The position numbers and the translations under genes are program-made. A stretch of 64,000 nt of DNA. Origin: Aliiglaciecola sp. CAU 1673. GTDB lineage: Bacteria; Pseudomonadota; Gammaproteobacteria; Enterobacterales; Alteromonadaceae. The notes under the pieces were generated by a model. The model did not search any database, was not told where the DNA came from, and was given only the letters and a program-made list of their open reading frames with translations. How positions within the stretch are numbered: the stretch's first letter is position 1; each line of letters opens with the position of its first letter. The DNA is taken from NCBI RefSeq assembly GCF_029223185.1, contig NZ_JARHUG010000005.1:186001-250000 (forward strand), in the 5' to 3' direction. Positions 16,910-25,448 of the stretch are shown in pieces.

Positions 16910-17320
16910 ATGACCGACTACAACCTCGATGAACTTGAGCAGCTAACCGGCCTGGCGCGGCGCACTATCCGCTACTACATCCAAAAAGGCTTGGTGGAGG
17001 CCCCCTTTGGTGCCAGGAAAACGCCCCGCTACACCGCACGCCATGTAGAGCAATTGCTGCAAGTAAGAAAGTACAAGGAAGCCGGTCTTAATCTGGCGCG
17101 GATTGCGGCCTTGCTGGGTAAGGATGAGGAAGGGTCTGCATCATCTGATGATATGGATATAGGCGATGTCAGGGTGATTACCCGCATGCAAATTGCCAGC
17201 GGCATCACATTGGATATCGACCCTAGAAAGAATCAGCTCAGCGATGAGGCGGTGCGCGGTTTAGCCAGCATCATTGGTGATTACCTCAATCAGCAACAAG
17301 GAAACCAAGATGAGCATTAA
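16910..17320 (+). CDS. MerR-family transcriptional regulator
   Basis: A 136-residue regulator with the MerR N-terminal winged helix (LEQLTGLARRTIRYYIQKGL, then a wing with TPRYTARHVEQL and EAGLNLARIAALL). The C-terminal portion is short and lacks the cysteines of metal sensors. It is encoded in one transcript with the VIT-VWA gene, whose ATG at 17310 lies inside its last codons (11-nt overlap), so the two proteins probably act together. A strong promoter with nested dyads lies directly upstream. Confidence 0.85.
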   Translation: MTDYNLDELEQLTGLARRTIRYYIQKGLVEAPFGARKTPRYTARHVEQLLQVRKYKEAGLNLARIAALLGKDEEGSASSDDMDIGDVRVITRMQIASGITLDIDPRKNQLSDEAVRGLASIIGDYLNQQQGNQDEH

Positions 17321-19307
17321 TCCTTTATCTGCCAGCATTGATGTCGAAATAAAGGGCATATTGGCCATCACCCGCTATCGCTTGCACTATGACAACCAGC
17401 AAAGCACTCCCATCGAGGCCATTTACCATTTCACCCTGCCGCGCATGGCGACGGTGCTTGCTTGCGAAGCCTGGGTTGATGGCCACCATTTTTGCGCCAA
17501 GCTGATGCAGCGCAATCAGGCCGCCAAAGAATACGAAGAGGCCATGTTCGATAACAAGCGCACTGTGCTGATTGAGTCCCTGCGCGATGGGGTATATGCC
17601 ATCAATATTGGCAACCTGGATGCCGGGGAGAGTATCGAGATAGAGCTTCGTATTGCGCAGGTGTTAAGCAGCTACCATGGTGGCCGCCAGCTGACCTATC
17701 GCCTACCGACCAATATTGCCCCGCGCTATGGCCAAAGTGGGAATGACATCGACCCCGAGTACCATTTACTGGCTGAGTATCCTTTTTTGGCTAGGGTGAT
17801 CAGTGATGAGCCTCTGAAGTTCACCTCTTCTTCCCACCCAATACAGGCAGACGGTGAAGACAAGCTGTGCTTTAGCGGGTTTATGGACCGGGATATCTTC
17901 TTCACCCTGGAAGTAGATGCCAAGCAGCGCTGCTTTAGCGGCGAATACGCCGGGCAACACTATCTACTGGGATACCTTAGCCCAAGCGAGCAACAGTCAG
18001 CGCAAGCGTCCCAGCATAATTTGCATATGGTGCTGGATCGTTCCGGCTCCATGTCGGGAGCCAGCATAGCCCTGTGCCGGCAAGCTATGAAAACCCTACT
18101 TGGCACCTTAGCGCAAAACACCAAGGTTAACCTGACGGCCTTTGGCAGCCACCATGAAACTCTGTTTGGCTGTGCACAAACGCTGGAAGGCGAGGCCGGC
18201 AAGCGCTTACGCCAATATATTGAACGCATGAACGCGGATATGGGCGGTACCGAAATCTGTGCAGCTCTGCTAAGTGCCCTGAAATCACTGCCGGTGCAGA
18301 CTGATGAGATAAATCATCTACTACTCATCACCGATGGACAAACCAATCTCACGGAAGAAGACTTTGCCGCCATCCAGTTGCTGTGCCAGCAGCGTAACTG
18401 CATCCTGCATGCCATTGGTGTTGGCTACGGGGTCAATGAATACCTGCTGCATCGGCTTACCGACCAAAGCGGCGGTGTCTTGCGTGTGGTCAATCCCAAT
18501 GGCGAGTTGAGTCACGCCATCATGGATATAGCCCATGCCATGAGCCATGTAAGTGATGTCAGCTCATTGCATATAGAACCGGCGCCAGCCTGGCACACCA
18601 TACCCCGTAAGACCTACAGCAACTTGCCGCAATTGATGATGGCCAAGCTGAGTGGCGAGGCTAGCCATATGCAAAGTGCCGATGGCAACCCGGTAGCAAT
18701 GGAAAGACTAAAAGGCGATTGGGCTAAAGCGCTGGTGCAATTGGGTGCCTTGCGGCAAATAGTGGAACTGGAGCACAGTGCAGGCACCAATTTGGCCGAG
18801 CAGTTGGGCATTCTATGCCAATACACCAGCCTGATAATGGTGGACAACTCAGGAGCGCAGGTTGAAGGCGAAGCACAAATAACGGTTGTGCCGCAGATGC
18901 TTAATATTGCGAGCGTCAGTTGCATACAGCTGTGCGAGTCAAATGTGAGTTACTACGACATCCCCGCCTTTTTACGGGTAGAGCGGCCTGAGCAAAGCAC
19001 ACCCGAACAGCGACTGCTAGACCAAATTGATGGCCGCTTTTTCTTAAAGCGCGGCATCGATGAGGAACTGCTGAGGGACCTTGGGTTCGAAGAGGCCGAT
19101 ATCAAATCACTAACTGAACTCGCCAAACACCATAAAGTGCCATTGTGGGCGATGGTCGTTGGCTACCTTGATCAATACACCACTCATCATGGCCTGACGG
19201 TCACTGAGCGGTTACAGCGGCGGTTAGCCCGCTGGCAAAAGGATATTCCCCAGCAGGCCATGTTGGATATCAAGCAGCAATTAATAGCAAAGCCGTCAGC
19301 AGCATAG
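17310..19307 (+). CDS. VIT and VWA domain protein
   Basis: A 665-residue protein starting at the ATG 17310 (AAGGAAA site upstream). The VIT domain spans about residues 5-130, with EAIYHFTLPRMATV and the GNLDAGESIEIEL strand. A von Willebrand A domain follows at about 235-410 with a complete metal-binding site: DRSGS at 243-247, the GGTE threonine, and ITDGQ. The C-terminal 200 residues are helical. No signal peptide is present, so it should be cytoplasmic, unlike many secreted VIT-VWA proteins. It is coupled to merR. Bacterial VWA proteins of this kind often serve as metal-dependent protein scaffolds in regulated conflict or chaperone systems; no MoxR ATPase or obvious effector lies next to it. 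Confidence 0.88.
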   Translation: MSINPLSASIDVEIKGILAITRYRLHYDNQQSTPIEAIYHFTLPRMATVLACEAWVDGHHFCAKLMQRNQAAKEYEEAMFDNKRTVLIESLRDGVYAINIGNLDAGESIEIELRIAQVLSSYHGGRQLTYRLPTNIAPRYGQSGNDIDPEYHLLAEYPFLARVISDEPLKFTSSSHPIQADGEDKLCFSGFMDRDIFFTLEVDAKQRCFSGEYAGQHYLLGYLSPSEQQSAQASQHNLHMVLDRSGSMSGASIALCRQAMKTLLGTLAQNTKVNLTAFGSHHETLFGCAQTLEGEAGKRLRQYIERMNADMGGTEICAALLSALKSLPVQTDEINHLLLITDGQTNLTEEDFAAIQLLCQQRNCILHAIGVGYGVNEYLLHRLTDQSGGVLRVVNPNGELSHAIMDIAHAMSHVSDVSSLHIEPAPAWHTIPRKTYSNLPQLMMAKLSGEASHMQSADGNPVAMERLKGDWAKALVQLGALRQIVELEHSAGTNLAEQLGILCQYTSLIMVDNSGAQVEGEAQITVVPQMLNIASVSCIQLCESNVSYYDIPAFLRVERPEQSTPEQRLLDQIDGRFFLKRGIDEELLRDLGFEEADIKSLTELAKHHKVPLWAMVVGYLDQYTTHHGLTVTERLQRRLARWQKDIPQQAMLDIKQQLIAKPSAA

Positions 19308-19595
19308 GGGTTTTGTACTTTGCAGGGAGCAAGCCAACTTAGGAAACACATCCTTGCCAACGAGACGCCTTATAGAGGCGTCACGCTTCCCTGATTGGAT
19401 AAATCTGGCCATTTGCTGATTCAACTTTTCTTGCATACTGGCAAGGCTTGGATGCATCACCAACACCATGTCCACCGAGTGGATGATATTGGGTGAGACA
19501 AAGAACTCGTAACCACAATATTGGGGATGAAACATCTCCGCGCGTGCATCTTCGGTCCCGGATATAAGGAAGTCACAGCACCCCTTGGCCAACAT
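19296..19595 (-). pseudogene. 3' fragment of a periplasmic solute-binding (SBP_bac_3-like) gene
   Basis: The 99-codon frame reads like the C-terminal third of a family 3 solute-binding protein: a KGCCDFLISG segment, then VDMVLVMHPSLASMQEKLN and an IQSGKRDASIRRLVGK helix. The N-terminal two-thirds and the signal peptide are missing; coding similarity stops at about 19595, where the hipAB control region begins. The most likely history is truncation by insertion or deletion of the neighbouring module. It overlaps the end of the VIT-VWA gene by 12 bp. Confidence 0.55.
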
Positions 19596-19712
19596 CTATG
19601 TCATGGTGGATTGGTTGCTGGCATCTTGTGCTAAGTGGCATTTATGTCAGAAAAGACGATGGGAAAATATCACCAGTGGCGATGGAGATGAAGCCCCCCT
19701 TCGCTGCGGAAC

Positions 19713-19847
19713 CAAACTACCGGAAAATGATTCATCCGAAACAAAATTCGGTAGTTTGTTACCCATTAAAATCCAACAGCTCACAAAAACGGTAGACTAC
19801 TACCGTTTTTTTATCTATCTTATCCAAAATACAGTAACAAACTACCG
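19713..19847. promoter_or_regulatory. hipAB operator cluster: five CTACCG/CGGTAG half-sites
   Basis: The hexamer CTACCG occurs at 19717-19722, 19800-19805 and 19842-19847, and its complement CGGTAG at 19749-19754 and 19790-19795. The longest pairing is CGGTAGTTTGTTAC (19749-19762) with GTAACAAACTACCG (19834-19847). CGGTAG-ACTA-CTACCG (19790-19805), flanked by AAA/TTT and a T-run, also forms a hairpin. The last site abuts the hipA ribosome-binding site. HipB-type antitoxins bind inverted repeats in multiple copies, so this is probably the autoregulatory operator. Confidence 0.75.
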
Positions 19848-19855
19848 CAGGATTA

Positions 19856-21187
19856 ATGAAAAGGGCCACTCTACAGTTATTTAACAGGGGACAATGGTGG
19901 GATGCTGCTGAATTGCTTTTCGACAAGGAGCAAATGGCAGCACCTGTCACCTTGGCATACTTTCCTGACTACATGGCGAACTGTCTGAGTTATGAGGCCA
20001 TAGATAGTTGGGCATGCTCCGTCAATGCGCCGGTCAGCATTATCCCCGTTGAATATCCAAACTGGCCGGCACTATTGGACGACCTTCTGCCCGTCGGAAA
20101 ATCCAAAGAGTGGTGGCTCAAGCATCTGAACTTAAGCAGGAGTAATGAATTTTCACAAAACTACGCCCTACTCATCCACGCTTGCATGGCACCGGTGGGT
20201 AACCTTCGCATTAAAGAGGCTGCCACCCAACCCACTTTCAAGAGTGATAAACGTTTTTCGTTGCAAGACGTTGTCACCTTGCAGCACGACTTTCTGGAAT
20301 ACGCCAATGAGCACGGTGCGGCCGTAGGCGGGGCGACTGGCGCAGGTGGTGTAGCGCCAAAATTGTTATTGATGGTAGAAGAAGAGGAAGTCTATATCGA
20401 TGGTGATTTTGCAGGGAAACCTTTAACTGCCACACCCTATTTGACCAAGTTTGCGCGCAATACGCGCAGCAAACGGGACAACGACATTCTGCGCGCCGAA
20501 GGGATCTTTTACCAAGCATTAGCGAAGATCCTGGCAGGGACCAATATCGAATCCATAGATGTCAGTCGCATGATGACCTTCGATCACGATGGGCAGGTAA
20601 GTCTTTGGCTACCACGTTTTGACATCGAGATAATCAATACTCTGGCCAGTCGTCTTGGCCTGGAAAGCGTTTACTCCATTATTAATGCTGAGCCAGGCAG
20701 TTACCAAGACCACTTTTTTGTGATGGAAGCGGTATGGCAAAAAATCAGTCGTTGCACCCCAATGACTTCAGCAGAGTTTGCAAAGCAATATGTAGCTCGA
20801 GATTTCCTTAACCAAGTCTTTGGCAACTCGGATAACCACGGCCGTAATATTTCCTTTTTAAAACAAGAAGGGAAGATCAGGTTTGCCCCTATCTACGACT
20901 TCGCCCCAATGAAAGCCGACCCAGAGATGGTAACCAGACTATTCAAGTGGGGACGTGGGTGTGAATCCTCCGGAACGGTCAGATTTAACAAGGTAGCCCA
21001 AGAGCTGGCCACTTTTTGTGAACCGGAGGAGCTAATGTCATACCTCAACATGCTGGCAGTAAAACTCCTCCCCCTCAAAGCATTGCTCAACGAATTAGGT
21101 TGCCCAATGGATATTCTCGAGTTCCCAGCTATTGGCTTTGATTATATTGCGCAAAAGCTAGATAACATGGGGGTACAACATGGCTAA
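19856..21187 (+). CDS. hipA: HipA-family Ser/Thr kinase toxin
   Basis: A 443-residue HipA-like kinase. The glycine-rich ATP loop with AGGVAPKLLL lies at about 160-172; the catalytic GNSDNHGRN is at 323-331, with Asp326 as the probable base, and IYDFAPM at 346-352 supplies the metal-binding Asp348. HipA kinases block growth by phosphorylating an aminoacyl-tRNA synthetase or a similar target. The gene has an AGG site 6 nt before the ATG and overlaps the following antitoxin gene by 8 nt. The order toxin-then-antitoxin is the reverse of the classical hipBA. Confidence 0.85.
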   Translation: MKRATLQLFNRGQWWDAAELLFDKEQMAAPVTLAYFPDYMANCLSYEAIDSWACSVNAPVSIIPVEYPNWPALLDDLLPVGKSKEWWLKHLNLSRSNEFSQNYALLIHACMAPVGNLRIKEAATQPTFKSDKRFSLQDVVTLQHDFLEYANEHGAAVGGATGAGGVAPKLLLMVEEEEVYIDGDFAGKPLTATPYLTKFARNTRSKRDNDILRAEGIFYQALAKILAGTNIESIDVSRMMTFDHDGQVSLWLPRFDIEIINTLASRLGLESVYSIINAEPGSYQDHFFVMEAVWQKISRCTPMTSAEFAKQYVARDFLNQVFGNSDNHGRNISFLKQEGKIRFAPIYDFAPMKADPEMVTRLFKWGRGCESSGTVRFNKVAQELATFCEPEELMSYLNMLAVKLLPLKALLNELGCPMDILEFPAIGFDYIAQKLDNMGVQHG

Positions 21188-21458
21188 CCTTTCTGTCGCC
21201 GAGCGAAAAGCTATCATGCAAGCCATTGAAAAGCAGTTGGCGCAAGATGAGTTATCCATCGGTGAAGCCATCAAGGCCATACGCACCGAGTTGTACGGCA
21301 TGACGCAAACCCAGTATGCACGCTTTATTAAAGTGTCCGACAAAACCCTGCGCGATGTGGAAAAAGGCAATACCGACGCGCGCTTGTCGGTTATCAATAA
21401 ACTCTTAGCCCCTGGCGGCTTTACCCTAAGCGCCAAGTGTGTGAAAACCTCGCTATGA
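21180..21458 (+). CDS. hipB: HipB-like XRE antitoxin
   Basis: A 92-residue protein with a central XRE helix-turn-helix (TQTQYARFIKVSDKTLRDVEKG) and a C-terminal strand (GGFTLSAKC) of the kind HipB uses to complete its dimer. It overlaps hipA by 8 nt and presumably neutralises it and binds the CTACCG sites upstream. The extended N-terminal 30 residues before the HTH are longer than in E. coli HipB. Confidence 0.82.
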   Translation: MANLSVAERKAIMQAIEKQLAQDELSIGEAIKAIRTELYGMTQTQYARFIKVSDKTLRDVEKGNTDARLSVINKLLAPGGFTLSAKCVKTSL

Positions 21459-21539
21459 TTCGCATGCGTGGTTGCAAGAGCCTGATTTCAGTTGCATAGA
21501 ATCCACTTACTCTATCTCAACTGACATACTTTAAGCCTC

Positions 21540-22085
21540 TTACAATTTGTTCAGAGGTTGGAATTGCTGCGCCAAAGCTCGGTATTGACGCTCCAAGGTT
21601 TTTTTGTCCATCCGGCAATGCCTATAAACCCGCTCCAAAGGCTTTTTATCTGACTTTCCACCAAGTAATGCGGCAAGATCATGAGGTGCAACTCTGTTTG
21701 CTAAATCAAAATAGTGGCCGGCGAAATGCCTGTGATGAAGCTGCCGACTGATCAGTTGCAAGGCGTAACAGATGGCCTCTGTCTCAATGACTTTATTCGG
21801 GAGATCATGGAACAGCAACACCGGTAATCTTTCGGGTAGGGGGCAAAAGGCGTCCGTCAGGGCTTGCCAGCCACTATAGATTCCAGCTTTGTCTTCGCTT
21901 TTCACCGCCCAGGGTATTTCTGCTGTTTTCATGCCTAATCCATTGGCATGCAATTGCTTTACATTGCAGCGGTACTTGAAGCTATTGGTTAACTCGAACA
22001 GAGGTTTTGCCAGCGGGTGGATAAAGCTGGCGGCATGGATATCCTTGGCCGCCAGCCAGGTAATTTCGGGGAGTTTTTGGCTCAT
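21540..22085 (-). CDS. Hypothetical protein, VKSEDK family copy 1
   Basis: A 181-residue protein from the ATG at 22085 (GAGGGA site 8 nt upstream; the frame's earlier ATG has none). It shares the segment VKSEDK, a following Tyr/Trp pair, and a LP...QLIS helix with the 175-residue protein at 26887-27414, at the same relative position, so the two are probably homologous. The C-terminus is basic and looks DNA-binding. The strand-helix-strand order around VKSEDK recalls the N-terminal fold of ParB-like proteins, but this is only a pattern resemblance. Confidence 0.6.
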   Translation of the reverse strand: MSQKLPEITWLAAKDIHAASFIHPLAKPLFELTNSFKYRCNVKQLHANGLGMKTAEIPWAVKSEDKAGIYSGWQALTDAFCPLPERLPVLLFHDLPNKVIETEAICYALQLISRQLHHRHFAGHYFDLANRVAPHDLAALLGGKSDKKPLERVYRHCRMDKKTLERQYRALAQQFQPLNKL

Positions 22086-22265
22086 ATCGTGGTCCCTCAC
22101 GCGGTGGTTGATGGGCCAGATATTTGCACATAAATCCCCAAAACGACCGGAAGCGACTAACAAAAAAGAGCCTACAGCCCTTGTAAATCGATACTTTCCG
22201 TTGAATTTAGTGGCAAATATTGTCGAAAGAATATTGGGATTTCGTTAGAGCGAAGGCCCCCTCAT

Positions 22266-22308
22266 TTACGCCATGGCGTAACTTCCTTAATATTACGCCA
22301 CAACGTAA
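22266..22308. promoter_or_regulatory. Two TTACG-type palindromes upstream of an XRE gene
   Basis: TTACGCCATGGCGTAA (22266-22281) is a perfect 16-bp palindrome. TTACGCCACAACGTAA (22293-22308) is a diverged second copy, centres 27 bp apart. They end 20 bp before the start of the XRE gene at 22329 and are probably its own operators. Confidence 0.7.
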
Positions 22309-22328
22309 ATTCGATGTAAGGCACAAAG

Positions 22329-22574
22329 ATGAATATTACCCGCCCCGATCAACTCGGCAATGCCATCAGAGTGCACCGAAAAAAGATAGGTGTAACCCAA
22401 AAACAAGTGTCCGAGCGTGTCAGCATGCGCATTGCCACGGTTTCAGATTTTGAAAACAACACCGAGTCATCGAAGCTGGAGACGCTGTTCAAAATCTTGG
22501 CAGCACTTGATTTGCAACTTGAAGTCAAACGCCGTGGTGACAGTCGAGATCAGGCATGGGATGAGAGCTGGTAG
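22329..22574 (+). CDS. Orphan HipB-like XRE regulator
   Basis: An 81-residue XRE protein (LGNAIRVHRKKIGVTQKQVSERV, then ATVSDFENN) with a HipB-type C-terminal strand (LDLQLEVKRRG). No hipA-like toxin follows it; the next gene converges from the right. It may regulate only itself, the divergent VKSEDK gene, or the recombinase operon. Two palindromes lie directly upstream. Confidence 0.8.
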   Translation: MNITRPDQLGNAIRVHRKKIGVTQKQVSERVSMRIATVSDFENNTESSKLETLFKILAALDLQLEVKRRGDSRDQAWDESW

Positions 22575-22615
22575 ACCTCAATATTTTTAATAAGTAATGA
22601 GTGGGTTTAATGACG

Positions 22616-25447
22616 TTAAGGGTGCACAAATGACGAGTCTGAAACAGCAAGATACGTTAGTAGATGATTTGGCTCGGGGCTTTCATCCATCCCTGCATGA
22701 AAGATTGCATTGGTGTGAAGTAAGTACTGCAATGCTTGGCTAGCGTACTTACTTCCTCTGATTTTGGTAGTCCTCAGCACCTGCTGCCATTCTGGGTGTA
22801 AAAAATAAAGGCGCCCTAAGCCACATGGATAGTGGGTATAGCGATCAACGGTCTTCTGGCAAAACCTGATTTTCAAACTCTCCCTTACACGCCACATTGA
22901 GCGATGTTGCTCAACATTTCCAACATCAACTTCCAGCAACCATAAGTCAGGATGGACCAGCCTATCCATTATTTTAAGGAATTTATGTAGATGTGTTGGT
23001 TCAATAAATTTTATGTAAGCGTGGCTAGCCAAGACATTGTTCAACACGTATCCCATGCACCAGGTAAGCTCAGTTCTACGCTTGATAAAGTGATATTCAA
23101 AAGCGCTTTGCATGCTGCTAAGAACAGCAACTTCCGCTTTGCTTGCTGGGCCCGGTGGACAAAGTGCATTTGAGTTTGCGGGAAAAAGTCGGCTTTGTTT
23201 CTTTTTTGTGATGAACATGCTTTTGATGGATGAGGCCATCTCTATCCATCTATCGACCAGCCTTGGGTCGGTCGGTACCCTTTTACAAATTTCTTGAATT
23301 GGATGTCCTTTATCTCTCAACTGCAAGACTTTAATGCAAAGCTCAATATCTATGGATTCAGTGCTGGTTGCGACAGGCTTTACGCCTAGTCTACGTCTGT
23401 CCTTCTCGGCACTGTTAATGATGGCGGTGTTTAGTTTTGCTCTGATGTAAGGCATCACATCGTCTATATTGAGACAGTTATTCTTATCTACCAAAGCTCG
23501 GAGAGGGCGAATCTTTCGCTCGGAAATCACGCACAAGTTTTGCCAAAAATTTAGTGATTTGTGGATATCAGCGTTATCCACATATTGGTGGAGTAGCACG
23601 TCTACAGCATGTGAGTATGAGGCTAATGTCACGTCCGGCGTGAGGTGCCCCATCATTCCAGAGACCTCCCAAAGCCGATTGCTCGAGTGCTTCCCTCCAA
23701 TCATTTTACGCATTGTTTTCGCATGACTCAGGTCATACGGAGTAAGTGTCCGAATAAGCTTCTCGCTGCCAAACAGCGTAAGCATCAGGTTGGTTGAGAA
23801 ACTGTGACGAAGCTGATGCAGGGGAGCCTCAATAAATAAACAGGCTTTAATGCTGGGTGAGAAAAGATCATTGATATCCTGCTCTGCATAAGGAATCTGC
23901 TCCAACTGACTTTTGCTAAAAAGCAGTGCCCCCTTGTTGTTATCGCAGAACAACATTCTGCGTTTCAGATATTCATTGAAAAGTTGTTTTTCAGTTGAGG
24001 CAAGCAAAAGTCCCAAGTCGATGCGTCTGCGGGAAGTCGTCGTTTTGTTCTTGCCATATTGGTTTGAACAAACGAATAACCAGTCCCCCGTAGGCTCAAT
24101 GTCACAGAGCCTCAGTTTGTAGAGCTCCTTTGGCCGAAGCCCTGTTCTCATCGCGAGTATGAGGAGGAGGTCGACACCGCGCCGAATCATACAAGGCTCT
24201 CTTGAAAGTATTTGCTGAATATCGGCACGGGTCTGCTGGAATATTCTTTCAGGTACCACTAAAGAGCGAACGTACTTCCGCTTTTTTATCAGCTCTGACT
24301 CAAAATCCGCAGGAGGCGCCATATTAAAACGCAAAACTGCAAATTCGATTAGATCATGCAACCTCAGTACCTTTTGAATAGTCAGGTTCTTAATATTGCT
24401 TTTGATGTCGTTTTGCAGAGCCTCAACTTCATCCGAGTCCAGTTCTAGCAACGACAAATTGATGGTTTTGCGTAGCCACACCTCCCCTATCTCTTGCATG
24501 TATTTCTTCGGCGTTGCAGTACTTTTCCAACGTTTGGATATGAGTTTGTCTATCATGCGACTCGCGAGGATTCTCACCGACACTGGGGAATCAACGCCCA
24601 AAAGGGCTTCCAAGCGTTCTGCAATTTTTTGTTGCCAGTTATTGTCTTGGGTTATTGTGGGGTCAGTGATTAGAGCTTTGTTGATGTGAGAAATCCAAGC
24701 ACTTGCCTCGTCCATGCTTCCCCAGTCAATGCTCTCCTGGCTATCATTAAACCCGAGCAAAAAGTTTTGACCAGTGTGCTTGGTACTGAATGCATTTGTG
24801 CGGAATGCTTGTTTGGTTTTTAGCCCCAGATAATATTGAAAGCACTGCAGTGGCATTGACGCTGCATGTTTTGCTCCACGCGCATAACTAACTAGAAAAG
24901 TGGGAAGGTTTTTGTTCCGTGCCAAAAGCATTGCCGCTGCGGCCTTACAAAAACGCTCAAAACTTGGAAGTTTCTTTAGCCCTGTGCGCCCCCATAAATC
25001 TGTAATAAGTTGCCATAAATCCTGCTCTTGGATTAGATCTTGTTCGGCTGCTGGCTCTTGATGACGCAAATAAGCGCTTATGGCACAAAGTGTTAGTTTG
25101 TCCGGGAAGAATCTGAGCAAAGTAACACGTTCACCATTTTGGTTATGATTCAGTGCAGCCCAACCGGCTCGAAACTCCAACTCAACATGGAGCCAACTAT
25201 CGCTCTGCAGCAAGGGGCGTTTTGCCGTGCGCAGCTGATTAATCAAAGCTGTGACCCCCTCCTTATGACACAGGCCACCATGAATGGCTGCAAAAACAGC
25301 AACCAATGCCGCGCGATCATGTCTGTTGCAAATGTAACTGGGAGTTGTTGAACCAAGATCAGCGATTAAGACGGCATAAAAATCTGATAACAGGCGTGCA
25401 TCACGCTCCATATCTGACGTTATTGCATGGGGAATAGCCTTTGCCAA
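22616..25447 (-). CDS. Very large tyrosine recombinase (943 aa)
   Basis: A tyrosine recombinase with an unusually long N-terminal region of about 390 residues and a C-terminal extension of about 320 residues around the catalytic core. The core has Arg438 (RTGLRPKELY), H544-Q-L-R547, G600-H601 and Tyr611 (TLASYSH), so the full catalytic set is present. The TTG start at 25447 directly follows the TGA of the upstream recombinase gene (1-nt gap), indicating coupling; an ATG 12 codons later is the alternative. It is the last gene of a three-gene operon beside the tRNA-Arg fragment, and is the best candidate for the enzyme that moved this island. Confidence 0.82.
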   Translation of the reverse strand: MAKAIPHAITSDMERDARLLSDFYAVLIADLGSTTPSYICNRHDRAALVAVFAAIHGGLCHKEGVTALINQLRTAKRPLLQSDSWLHVELEFRAGWAALNHNQNGERVTLLRFFPDKLTLCAISAYLRHQEPAAEQDLIQEQDLWQLITDLWGRTGLKKLPSFERFCKAAAAMLLARNKNLPTFLVSYARGAKHAASMPLQCFQYYLGLKTKQAFRTNAFSTKHTGQNFLLGFNDSQESIDWGSMDEASAWISHINKALITDPTITQDNNWQQKIAERLEALLGVDSPVSVRILASRMIDKLISKRWKSTATPKKYMQEIGEVWLRKTINLSLLELDSDEVEALQNDIKSNIKNLTIQKVLRLHDLIEFAVLRFNMAPPADFESELIKKRKYVRSLVVPERIFQQTRADIQQILSREPCMIRRGVDLLLILAMRTGLRPKELYKLRLCDIEPTGDWLFVCSNQYGKNKTTTSRRRIDLGLLLASTEKQLFNEYLKRRMLFCDNNKGALLFSKSQLEQIPYAEQDINDLFSPSIKACLFIEAPLHQLRHSFSTNLMLTLFGSEKLIRTLTPYDLSHAKTMRKMIGGKHSSNRLWEVSGMMGHLTPDVTLASYSHAVDVLLHQYVDNADIHKSLNFWQNLCVISERKIRPLRALVDKNNCLNIDDVMPYIRAKLNTAIINSAEKDRRRLGVKPVATSTESIDIELCIKVLQLRDKGHPIQEICKRVPTDPRLVDRWIEMASSIKSMFITKKKQSRLFPANSNALCPPGPASKAEVAVLSSMQSAFEYHFIKRRTELTWCMGYVLNNVLASHAYIKFIEPTHLHKFLKIMDRLVHPDLWLLEVDVGNVEQHRSMWRVRESLKIRFCQKTVDRYTHYPCGLGRLYFLHPEWQQVLRTTKIRGSKYASQALQYLLHTNAIFHAGMDESPEPNHLLTYLAVSDSSFVHP

Positions 25448-25448
25448 T

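Noticed and set aside
19585-19884. 99-codon plus-strand ORF before hipA
   Set aside because: It runs through the whole operator cluster and overlaps hipA; no start signal or domain.
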